64,000 nucleotides of DNA, taken from positions 201,742,692 through 201,806,691 of the forward strand of contig NC_134710.1 in the NCBI RefSeq assembly GCF_043290135.1, in the 5' to 3' direction. A program made the position numbers and the translations under genes. This document shows, piece after piece, positions 38,126 through 48,719 of the stretch; within the stretch, counting starts at the first letter, position 1; each line of letters begins with the position of its first letter. The notes under the pieces are model-generated. The model saw only the letters and a program-made list of their open reading frames with translations, made no database searches and was not told where the DNA came from. Source of the DNA: Rhipicephalus microplus. Lineage: Eukaryota; Arthropoda; Arachnida; Ixodida; Ixodidae.

Positions 38126-38363
38126 CTCAGTTGAATGGGGGTTATGGTGTTGGGCTACGGAGTCGATAGTCGCAGGCTCAGTCCCGGCCGAGCCGGTCGC
38201 ACTTCAATGGAGGCGAAATGCTAGAGGCTCGTTTACTGTGCGATGTCAGTGAACGTTAACTAAACCCAGGTGGCAGAAATTCCCGGAGCCCTTCACTATG
38301 GCGCACCACACAATCATATCGTGGTCCTGGAATACACTACACCAGAAATTGTTAATAAATGAA
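38126..38363 (+). mobile_element. Variant SINE: different tRNA-like head joined to a Ruka-like body
   Basis: The 3' half (CCCAGGTGGCAGAAATTCCCGG, GCCCTTCACTATGG) is related to the Ruka-like body. The 5' half differs: it has a box-A-like TGGTGTTGGGCTACGG and a box-B-like AGGCTCAGTCCCGG, then an unrelated spacer. Imperfect duplications ATCTTCGTCCTG (38114-38125) and ATCTTCGTCTG (38364-38374) flank it. It is probably a sister SINE family sharing the LINE-recognised tail. Confidence 0.6.
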
Positions 38364-38370
38364 ATCTTCG

Positions 38371-38478
38371 TCTGGCCCATATAGTTTCCTACAATAATAC
38401 CTAGAGAGGAATCTGGCGTGTGATCGTGTACCCTCATGGGAATTGTAGGAAGTACAGGCTTCGGATTGGATCATGTTA
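38371..38478. repeat. Left arm of a long inverted-repeat pair
   Basis: This matches the reverse complement of 39222-39362 with small gaps: TACAATAATACCTAGAG, GGAATCTGGCG, and CATGGGAATTGTAGGAAGTACAGGCTTC have counterparts in order. It may be a long terminal inverted repeat or one of two oppositely oriented copies of a repeat. Confidence 0.55.
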
Positions 38479-39221
38479 GCCAGTGAACTGTCTACAGATT
38501 TTTTTCTACAGTTTCAGTTTCGTTCTTCGCGTAGAGTGGGTAGTGGGGTGGGTTCAAAGGACTGAAGCTGCGCCTTTGTTGTTCAAAGAAGCTGAGAATG
38601 GCTAGTCCTCTCAACTTACTGCAACACTGCAGCTGTATAAGTCGTGTTTGGCAGTTTAAGCGAAGCGTCGTCCCCTCACCACTGCGCATAGATGTAGCAT
38701 CCCATGCCAATGCAGGATATTATATCGAGTTCACGTTTGTTTTTGGTGCGGCTTGCCAAAACCCGTTAAATACAATACAAAATGGCGGCAACGAGGAGAT
38801 ATACCGCCACGCTCTCCTGACTCGAATTCACAACAAAACGGGAGGCGCGTTGGGGGAGACCACTTGAACAGACGCACCTGGCATCGCAGCAGACGAAACG
38901 TTAAGTGTTCCTCACTTAATACTGTGCTGTTATTTCCATAAATAGATATGGCGTACTTTCGAGGGCAAAACAACAATGTTTGTTTTGAAATGTTGTAAAG
39001 AAGAATTCATTGCATCTTGATGCCAAATCTGGAACGCAACGGCAGAGCAATGCATACCCTGATGGTTAAATATGTCTAGGTTTTACTTCTACTGCCTAGT
39101 CACAAAGACCTTTGACAATAAAGTTTGCATCTAAAAAAAAAACTGAAGCAAGTTTCAATTAAACATGCCTTCATATTACTTTGTTTTACACTCAGGAAAG
39201 AAGCGTCGCGAATCTCAAGAA

Positions 39222-39362
39222 CGTGATCCATCTGAAGCATATTTGAAGCCTGTACTTCCCATAATTCCCATGGGGGTACAAGCGCCGCTGAAGAAGACCG
39301 CGTAGACACTAGCGCCAGATTACCCTCTAGATAGTATTGTATGAAATTATACGGTCTGCTCC
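39222..39362. repeat. Right arm of a long inverted-repeat pair
   Basis: The counterpart of 38371-38478. The arm is longer because of a ~25-base segment (GCGCCGCTGAAGAAGACCGC) absent on the left. Confidence 0.55.
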
Positions 39363-39589
39363 TCCCCTCTCTCTCTCGGAGCTGCTCAGTGCATAAAATT
39401 CCCTAAACAATGTCTGACTGTTTTCTGTACAAAAACAGGCAAAACCTTCCTTGTTGCCCATCTTATGCATACCGACAAAACATGAAGGAGCAAATCGATG
39501 TGCATGCTAAAAGGAGTGGATAGCAAGTGTTGAAGAACGGGAAGTCGACGAGTGAGACAACGCTGAAATAAAGCTATATTGATGCTTTC

Positions 39590-40070
39590 AGAAGGATGCT
39601 CCTTCAGCCGACCTTTATGACCAACGGGCGGCTCACACCCCCTTTTTCTCCGCTACGGTGGCGCTTCCCCGCCACGATGACCCGTGGGGGTCGGTAGCCA
39701 CTTTGGGAGAGGGCACACAAATTAACGCACTTCGTAAGGTCTTGTGAAAGAAGTGGCGCCTCCTTTAAAGGTTCTGCGATCGGCTACAAGATTGAGGACC
39801 AGCAGCCCATTTCGGCAAGGCGCTCACAGTCAGGTCTCTTAGCACACAAAAAAAGAAAAGAAAGAGAAGAGCCATCCTCAGACGGCACGACTGGTGCTGG
39901 GAAAAGACACAGCTCCAGGCGTTCTTCACCAGTGGCAGCAGGCGACGACCCGCTGAATGGCCCTGCCAACGGCAGTTGAAACAGGTCTTGTGACCTCGGG
40001 GTAGGTTCCTTAACTAAAGATGGTACATAGGCTAAAACTGTTGCACTTGTTTGCTTCTGCATGAAAGGGT
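39590..40070 (+). other. GC-richer segment, possible retroelement 5' fragment
   Basis: This stretch is clearly richer in GC than its flanks and contains KKRKEREEPSSDGTTGAGKR-like basic coding on the plus strand, resembling a retroelement ORF1 start. No diagnostic motif was recognised, so identity is open. Confidence 0.25.
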
Positions 40071-40079
40071 TGCATCACT

Positions 40080-41860
40080 TAATGGCCCTAACGATTAGAG
40101 GGCCGACTATAACTGCATCTTGTTTTCAATGTCAGCTGCGTATACGCGTAATCTGACAATCAGCACTTAAAAAAAATACGAATGGCTCATTTTATTTAAT
40201 TTCTCACCAACAGTAACACAGAAAAAACGAAACGATACCACGTTATTTTGCAATGTCATGTTAAACAAAATTTAGGTAATCGGTGCTTTGGCACCGATTG
40301 GTTTAAAATAAGACAGTTGAAATCGTTTATACGTAACGAGTACTTCACAGATTGAAACAGAACATATTGGGGCTGAGTCATTCGCATGACTTTCGTTTCT
40401 GCCAACATCAGTGTGAGTCACATCGGTGTTATTTCGACGTAATTGCGTAGACCAGAGTCAACAGTATCATTATAGACGGCATTTGCTGTGATTTCATCTG
40501 GTTATCTTGAGAGATCACGTATAACAGTAGTTCAACTAAAAAGTATTACGCGTTGGAAGTCATCAGGATACTGTACTTGTCAGCAACCTAGAACGCACTT
40601 TATTATAAATTCATAGGGTATAGGGCATGTACCCCTGTAGCAAAAACAAGGCATTCTTGAGAGATTTGCAAGCTTATGGGGCCTTGATTCCAGTTGACAC
40701 AGTGTGCTCTTCGAATTCTCAAAGTTGACTAGTAGTGTGTGCCACACTTTTCACATTCCCACATTCGCTGAGCCCCTGCCTGATATATAAAAACAAAAGC
40801 AAGCGCAAAGACGAAATTGCACAGTTACGGGGGCAAATGTGAAAAAATTAAGAACGACTTACCTCTTGCTAGCTTCAAGGACATTTCTCATACACTTTTG
40901 GGCCTGTGAACACATGAAAAGTAATTTACTAATTGCGTATTGAAAAAGATTAGTGGAAATACCTCCTCCTTTCCACCCCCGCCAAATAATTAAAAACAAA
41001 CATTTGCTAAGGTTTTAAGGTTAGCATCTTTCATTTTTTTTTTTTTTGGTGTGGTATACGTTTTAACTACATTACATTTGCGTTTTTCGTGCAAATATTT
41101 TTCAAGTTGAAAGGAGTAAACCTACTGCGTGAATAAAACTATAGGCAACTATTGACCATAACTTCCTAACTTACACCCATAGCACATGGGCTAGGTTAAC
41201 TTCTTGAAAGTAACCTTTTTCTCATTGCGTTTAATTTAATTGTGAAACCTGCTCAATATAACACTAAATGATTCTGAAAAGGCATTCGACTATGCGGAGA
41301 AGTGAGCTGTCTTGTAAGCGTTACGTCACCAAGGAGTATTTAAAACACACGGAAACACCTTGGCTAACACTACAGCTCCACACAAACTCCACAGTTACGT
41401 TAGAGTCCAACAGAAAGAACAATGAGATTTAGGTATGGAAATGGGGGAGACGTAGAAATACTGCTTCCCCAGTGTTGACCACTGCTTGCTTAGAAATAGC
41501 ATTCACACCACTGCATTAGTAAAAAGTAGAAAGAATTGCTAACCCATAATACGCGAGCAAAATGCTCCTTGTAGATGACATTGTACTCAACAGCAACAAT
41601 CGCGACGAACTGCAAACAATCATTACCGAGAAATGATTGCAGGAGAGCTAAAATAAATATGCTGAACATAAAGGCATACATTCATTGTGAAAAAGATATG
41701 GTTCGCGTTTGGCAGCAACCTCAAAAGTGCGTACTAGACCATGTTCACCTAGGTCAATTACAAATATGAGAAGGCTGCGCAAATGCTACGGCTCTTTCTG
41801 CGTTCAACGGGTCTTTCAGAACGGTTCTTATCACAAGTTATCAGAACGTCTTGGGCACGC
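40080..41860. other. No gene recognised
   Basis: AT-rich, with a short inverted repeat TCGGTGCTTTGGCACCGA at about 40280-40297 and a T17 run at 41035. No coding evidence. Confidence 0.5.
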
Positions 41861-41861
41861 G

Positions 41862-42292
41862 CATTTGTGTGCGTGTGTGCGTGTGCGTGTGCGTGTGTGC
41901 GTTTGCGTGTGTGCGTTTGCGTGTGTGCGTGTGTGCGTTTGCGTGTGTGCGTGTGTGCGTTTGCGTGTGTGCGTGTGTGCGTGTGCGTGTGTGCGTTTGC
42001 GTGTGTGCGTTTGCGTGTGTGCGTGTGCCTGTGTGCGTGTGTGCGTGTGCGCGTGTGCGTGTGTGTGTGTGTGTGTGCGTGTGTGTGCGTGTGTATGTGC
42101 GTGTGTGCGTGTGTGCGTGCGTGCGTATATGTGCGTGTGTGCGTGTGCGTGCGTGTGTGTGTGTGTGCGTGTGCGCGTGCGCGTGTGCGCGTGTGCGTGC
42201 GTGTGTGTGTGTGTGTGTTTGTGCGTGTGCATGTGTGTGTGTGTCTGTGTGTGTGTGTATGTGTGCGCGTGTGTGCGTGCGTGCTCTGCGTG
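41862..42292. repeat. 430-bp alternating GT/GC-rich minisatellite
   Basis: A long alternating purine-pyrimidine tract with units such as GTGTGCGTTTGC and GTGTGCGTGT. All frames are open across it because of the repeat, which explains several ~200-residue Cys/Val/Arg or His/Thr frames; none is a gene. Confidence 0.95.
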
Positions 42293-42299
42293 CCCCTTA

Positions 42300-43530
42300 T
42301 AAAATTCGCAATTACGCCTGCCGCAGGTGCAGCCCATCTTCAAAATTTCCCGTGGCACGCCTGGAGTCGTGCCTAATTTTTCCCACTTTCGCATTCCATA
42401 GCATATTGAAAAATTTTGCTTTAAGGTTATGTAAGAACTTGCAACCGCAGAAACATTAAATTGGCACCACAACCACTGACATCTTGGCTGATGTGAATGC
42501 ACACTGCATTATGCTTCGCAGAGTGTGGGGGACAAGGCTATATTTCAAATGCGCTCTTAAGAGTAGCAAAAACTTTTGTTTGCTTTGAATAAAAAAGTAC
42601 ACAGTAATTTTGAATAATGTCACTGCCCATTCTTATACTTGACTGCGATGTGCCTGTAAACTGATATGTGACATGACTTCAAGTCCGCGCAAGGATTTGG
42701 ACGATACCAACCTCAAGCGTTCCTTCCTCGGCATGGTGTGATGGCATATACAGAAAAATTGCAGCAGTGGAATCTGCATCTAAGCCGATGCCCTTCTACC
42801 TACTGTGTATTGAGGGCCAATCAGTTGCCTATAAGAACAACCAGTGAGGTGTCGTCGCGGAGCGCTATTGTACCCGAAGTCCACATGTCTTTTAACTAAA
42901 GAAGAAGCTCACTAGCATTGAAAATGTATTTAGGTTCGTTTTCAAAGCATGGTCGAGACCAACCGTACGATCAATGTTGTGGCTATATAAAGCCATTTGT
43001 CCCGAATTTCTTCAATAGAGTCTTCCCGAATAAACCAACACGTGTCAAGGCGTGCAAGTCCAAGCACTTTGCACATGCTTTGGCCTTCACAGATGATCTT
43101 GGACAGCTGCAACGATCGTTACTGCAAAGGAGCGACCAGTCAAAACTCGTTATGTTGTTGAGACGTTAAGCGCAACACTTGGCAGCAACTACATATACCA
43201 TTAAATCGTTTAGCATGTTTGCCAGCGCGGAGGCCACGAATTTCGTCCTGTTTTGTTGTGGCGAGACACCATAGTCCGTATTATAAGATGACCGCTTTTG
43301 GAAACACTTTCAAACTGCCGTATTCGAAGCACGCCTATTGACTGTGAGGAGAACAGGAAAATTGATGGCGCCATCTAGTATTTCAGGCGATATCAATTTT
43401 ACGTTTCAGTGGTGTATGATGCTTTTTGCGTTCGTGCAAGAGGAACCGGCTCAAATGTTTTAGGGCTGACGAAAGCAAATTTGATTTCTTCAGCATTCCT
43501 GGAATTGTAAGATATACTTGTAGAACGGTC
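42300..43530. other. No gene recognised
   Basis: Short frames only; unassigned sequence between the GT minisatellite and a LINE fragment. Confidence 0.45.
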
Positions 43531-43539
43531 AGACACCAC

Positions 43540-44700
43540 GGGGGATACACCGGCTTCTCCGCTGGCGTATAAGCTGGCTGAAATTTACAGTCACCATTTG
43601 CACATATACACCAATGGTTTAACCACAGCGTCTAGTTCTGGTAGTGCGGCGGAGACACCAGCAGGAGGAATAATCATGCGAATCAAGCTGTCACATGCCA
43701 CTATACGTCTATGGCGGCAGAACTTGCGGCTCGGCGGGGTGCCCTATAGAGTACATCGCATCCCGGACACCGAGTAAATGGGCAGTGTTTTCTTACTCGA
43801 AACCGGCCTTACAAAGCATGCAGTGTGTTCTTCGACAAGGTCGCCATGAACAGCTAACGTACGAGATTGTCAAGCTTCTTCACCATGCCACGGAAGCAGG
43901 CCACGAGGTTAATTTTATGTGGCTGCCTGGTCGTTGGGGGATCACTGGTGATGATTCTGAAGACAACGTGGCTTGCACTTCCCACCAAGAAGAGCACAGA
44001 CTTCCGATTCCTCTGTCAAGGACAGATGCTGCAAGGTAACTTAGTCACGTCACACTAGTCTGTGTCTGCTGGAGTGGAACAATCTAAGTATAAGACATAC
44101 AAGACTCAACGAAATAAACTCTCAACTAAATCTTTGACTTCCATCAGGACTTGGTCATGAAGCTTCGCTTCTTTGTCGGCTTTAGTTAGGGTTGCCTTCA
44201 CAAAATTATATACAACCTTCATTGGAGTCCCCGACAGTGTGGAACGTGACGTCTGTGGCATCGAAGAAGACATCGACCATACGCTATGCCGTTGCCCCCA
44301 ATTCGCCTCTGAGAAACAAAAAACTTTTCTGACGCGTTGCGACAATTGGACGATCGGTCACTCTCAGTGTATGTAGATGCTTCTAGAGCACCGTCCTCAC
44401 CTTTTGTCAGCTCAAAAGGCAGTCAAACCCTCTTGCACGTTTGGAGGGTTATGGGCCTATGTGATCGCCTTTAACTTTTGTGTTGTGCTGCAGCTACATA
44501 CGTGTGAGCCAATTTACTGACAGTTTTTTGCCTTTGTCTCTTCTCTTTCCTCTCCCTTTAATCTTTACATTCCCCTTTTCCATTGCCCCAGTGTAATGTA
44601 GCAAACCGGGCGCGTGCCTGGTTGACCTCCATGCCTTCTCTTTTGCTGTTATTCCTTCTTTCTTTCTTCTTTATTGGCGTTCGTGGTATAAATACACCTT
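43540..44700 (+). mobile_element. I-type LINE 3' fragment: RNase H remnant, zinc motif, 3' UTR
   Basis: Plus-strand frames show HLHIYTNG (degenerate RNase H first motif), then after frameshifts EEDIDHTLCRCPQF, the C-terminal zinc motif. A long pyrimidine-rich 3' UTR runs to the TTCTTTCTTTC stretch near 44665. The reverse transcriptase is absent, so the copy is 5'-truncated and carries many stops. Confidence 0.65.
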
Positions 44701-44809
44701 TTACCTGTCGACAGGTGTATTTTCACAGACATAAATGGACGATTTAACAGCAATGCTTCGCTGGGCATGTGGTCAACATTGTTGTGCTAGTTTTTCCTGC
44801 AAGAATTAC

Positions 44810-45050
44810 TTCGTTGTGTTTTCAGAGATAGTTGCTTTGGAACTGTGTGTTTTGTTGAGAATCGAATGTTCCAGCATGATGAGCGGCTCGTTTATCACGT
44901 GTTTTATCGTTCGCCAGCAATCTTTTGAGATGTTGAGATGATGTCGCTGCGGCCCTACACAAAGTGAATTCTGTGAGTATGTCTGTAACAACGAGAATGC
45001 ATTTTACGCCAGCGCGTGTTTTTGAAAGGGTATCTTTCGAGAACACGCGG
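44810..45050 (-). mobile_element. Possible LTR-retrotransposon integrase fragment
   Basis: The minus-strand frame reads KTRAGVKCILVVTDILTEFT, similar to the first catalytic Asp strand of Ty3-type integrase cores. A shifted frame follows. The second Asp and Glu could not be placed, so the call is tentative. Confidence 0.4.
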
Positions 45051-45809
45051 GTAGTCTTTTTAAAACTTTTCTTATTTCAAGAAGCCAAAGCGAAGCCTAG
45101 CCAAGGCATAGATGATTGAAGTCGGGTACACTCGGAAAGGCCAAACGCGGTCCGCTCAGAACTGTACTGTTGTGTTGTTTGAAAACATAGGTGACCAATG
45201 CAATGACTACGTCAAGGGCAAAAGGGTCATTCAAGTATTGAACACGTCAGACTCGACGTCACCCAAGGTGACACGGTCGCCGAAAGTGATTGTCTCCGAA
45301 TATACGGCCCCATGACGGATTACCGTCTGGCTTCAAGCCTTCGAAGCGCCCGACATCTCTGCTGTGGTGCCTCTGCCAACTGCATGTGCGTATGTCATTT
45401 CCATGAATTCTAAGAAAAGACACAACCCTGACCACTAGCCCTGAAACAGTTTGCCAGTGATCGTAAAACGCACAAACGACGAGGACAAAAACAACATGTA
45501 CAACCACGCCAGCGCTGAACATACAGCTGGATAATTTCAAAGTAGCCCTTATTTTTGCTTCACGTATCGGATGCATGTGTGAACCTAAATATACAAAAAA
45601 TTGTATCAGTGAATATGTAAAAAAAGGCATTTTGTAATCATTCCATTCGCGTGACTATGAACCACCTAAGATTCAGTGCTTTCTCAAGTAACACCTATAC
45701 GGGAAGCTGACATGCTTACCACCTGGTTTCCTTATATGAAACGCGCCAACTATTCGCGTCTTGTTTCATATGCGAAGCATTTCTTAGCGAACTTCGACGA
45801 CTTTGAGCG

Positions 45810-45943
<134 letters not shown>

Positions 45944-46378
45944 CGACTTTTGTCTCTCCTGGCCGTTTCGTTAATGGTATTGATACGAAAATTGGTATGA
46001 TGTAATTTGAATGTATGACGAGACGAGAATAAGTGACAAATCATAACATGTATCATGACATGTCATGACATTCATGACATGTGTGTCATGAATGTCACGA
46101 CTTACACTTCATTGTCTTGCTGCTCTTGCGGTGGTTCAGTTCACATGGCATAATGGTATGGCATGACATGACTGCATGGCGAATATAAGTGACAGACCCA
46201 AACGTGGAAATCATGACATGCATATCATGTAAGTCATGGCTACACGCCACGCTCATGGTGCGCTCACGGTCATTTTACTAGCTTCTCATATATCAGATTT
46301 GATGTTACGTGATGTAGCTGGATTACGAAGGCATATGACTGGTGCAAACAAGATAATCATGAGATGCGTGTTATGTAA

Positions 46379-46616
46379 TTGATATATGGGGTTTAACGTC
46401 TCGAAATCCCCACGTCTATATGAGAGACGCGGTAGTCGAGGGCTCCGAAAATTTTGATCACCAGGGGTTCTTTAACGTTCACCCAAATCTGAACACACGG
46501 GAACACAGCATTTTCGCCTCCATCGAAAATGCAGCCGCCGCAGCCGGGATACGATCGCGCCACCCGCCGGTCAGCAGCCGAGTACCTAAGCCACTAGACC
46601 ACCGTGGTGACGGGGT
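46379..46616 (-). mobile_element. Ruka-like SINE inserted in a 146-bp tandem repeat
   Basis: This is a nearly complete minus-oriented copy with head at the right. It is flanked by ATGCGTGTTATGTAA (46364-46378) and ATGCGTGTCATGTAA (46617-46631), 14 of 15 matching. Removing the SINE and one duplication restores exactly the 146-base monomer spacing of the host repeat, confirming the boundaries. Confidence 0.85.
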
Positions 46617-47673
46617 ATGCGTGTCATGTAAAGCATGACTACATGCCATGCTCATAGCACGCTCGTGGCCGTTCTGCTAGCTCTACATATAACGAATTTG
46701 GTATCACAGGACGTGAATGGATGACGAAGGTAGATGACACGTCCAAACATGATATTCGTGATACGCGTGTCATATAGAACATGACTACATGCTACGCTCA
46801 TAGCGTGCTCGCAACCCTTTTGCTAGATTCACATATAGCAAATGTGGTATCCCGTGACGTTAATAGACGAAGAAGGCAACTGATACGTCCAAACATGAGA
46901 ATCATCGCATAAAAGTCATGTATGGCATCATTTACTTCCGCCTCATCACGTTGTACAGATTTTGAAGTGTCATATGAACCTTCCTCATTCGTGCTTCGCA
47001 AATCATCTATTCCCACTGTACGTGGGATCTGCCGATTTTTGTATGCTTCTCTCCTACCTGTGTTGCTAAATGCAGGGGCGCATGTGCCTACACTTTTTGT
47101 GCTGTGCAACCAGGCAGCTACAGGATCCATTCCTAACATCATTATTAGGCTGTCGAGCTTTGTCGTTGAAACACTAGCTGGTTTGTCCTAAACACGTCCA
47201 CAGCTTGATCTCATACACGATATCTCTGCACCTTCTCCCTTTTATGGCGCTCTTAGTTTCCAAGAGCTGTACCACCATCTAGGAGCAGTGAAGGGAAGCA
47301 ATGCATCTTGATACTACCGAACGCTAATACAGCACTCGAGCTGGCTTGGTCAGCGCAAGAAAGGCTGGCTTCCCGGTTTCCACTACTGTGCGCTCTGTTT
47401 TTCGCGTCGTGTCAATTTGGGCCACCTTGTCTCAATCGTAGTAAAGCTTCCACATGCACCAACGGCGTTTCTAAGCCGTCTCCTGCGTCAAGTGTGGAGG
47501 CACCCACTATTAAAACTGTTGCGTTAAGCGCCGCAGAAAGGCTACGACGTCGACGAGGGAATGACTCGCAAGTAGTGCGTTTGTAGTTTATGCTATGAAG
47601 CCTGCCTGTCCCGTGTATTAAGCAATGTGTGCATGTATACTCTATGCATGTGCACAGGTGTAGGTTACCCCCA

Positions 47674-47674
<1 letters not shown>

Positions 47675-47726
<52 letters not shown>
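47675..47726. repeat. (TA)26 tract
   Basis: A perfect alternating AT run, the left of a pair flanking 139 bases of ordinary sequence. Confidence 0.97.
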
Positions 47727-47727
<1 letters not shown>

Positions 47728-47862
47728 CTCATCCCCTGATGAAGGGAGGACCCCTCCAGAAACTGTTGGGCAATAAATATATTTATCCTTGTTGACAACG
47801 CTCCCGTTGTGCCATATCCCATACCTTCACGAAGACTAACTGGTCCATTGAATTATTACTCC

Positions 47863-47967
<105 letters not shown>

Positions 47968-48176
47968 TTTCATCTCACTGAAGACGCTTCTTTCCATGCG
48001 CGTGTATCCAGTACCAGTGCTTCTTATGTGATTGTTTATGTCGTCACTCAGTGGGATTCACCATATGCTCTGTCCGGCTGTACGTTAACTCTGTTATATA
48101 CCACAAATCGATTTATTCATGACCGTAAACGTTAGTCGTCGGAATGGAGATGTGTCACCTCGAGTCAACGACTCGT

Positions 48177-48718
48177 AAAAGGGCCCTGCAACACTTTTTG
48201 AGAATGGTCAGAAAACGCTGCCGATTGGTAGTAGAGGCTCCTGAAAACACGCGAGCCAAATACTATAGCAAAGCACGTGGCCTGGAATTTGCAATAAATT
48301 ATCAAAGTCAGCTAAAAATTGCGTTTTCTTCTCTCGACAAATCACGGAATATTCTAAAAAATCACACGTAGCTAGCCCATCTATCATCCATTGGCTGATT
48401 TGAACATGCTGCGCTCGCTCGTTACAGAGATCACACTGAAAAAGCCGCGCATTCAAAGAAAAAAAGGAAAAATAGCTCAAGGTCACGAGGCACACGTTAC
48501 GTTTTTCTGTGGCTCTACCATCCTCCCTGCTTAGCTTCCAGTGCTTTTGTCGGGACGAGAGAGGAGATAATGCAATTGCAGCATGCGACAAATCTTTGTA
48601 ACTCCACTCGCACTGGATGGATTCTTAAAATTTTTGTGGCGTTGAATTCGTGAGACAATAAGCTCGTCCAGTGAATTCATTCCATGGTTACTTCAAAAAG
48701 TGTTTCAGGGCCCCTTTA
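48177..48718. mobile_element. 542-bp MITE with ~25-bp terminal inverted repeats
   Basis: The left end AAAAGGGCCCTGCAACACTT and the reverse complement of the right end, AAAGGGGCCCTGAAACACTT, pair over about 25 bases. The interior has no transposase and only short frames. No clear target duplication was found, so the superfamily is unassigned. Confidence 0.7.
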
Positions 48719-48719
48719 A

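Noticed and set aside
41709..42502. Frames of about 200 residues rich in Cys/Val/Arg or His/Thr
   Set aside because: They are translations of the GT/GC minisatellite; every frame is open and none has non-repeat coding evidence.
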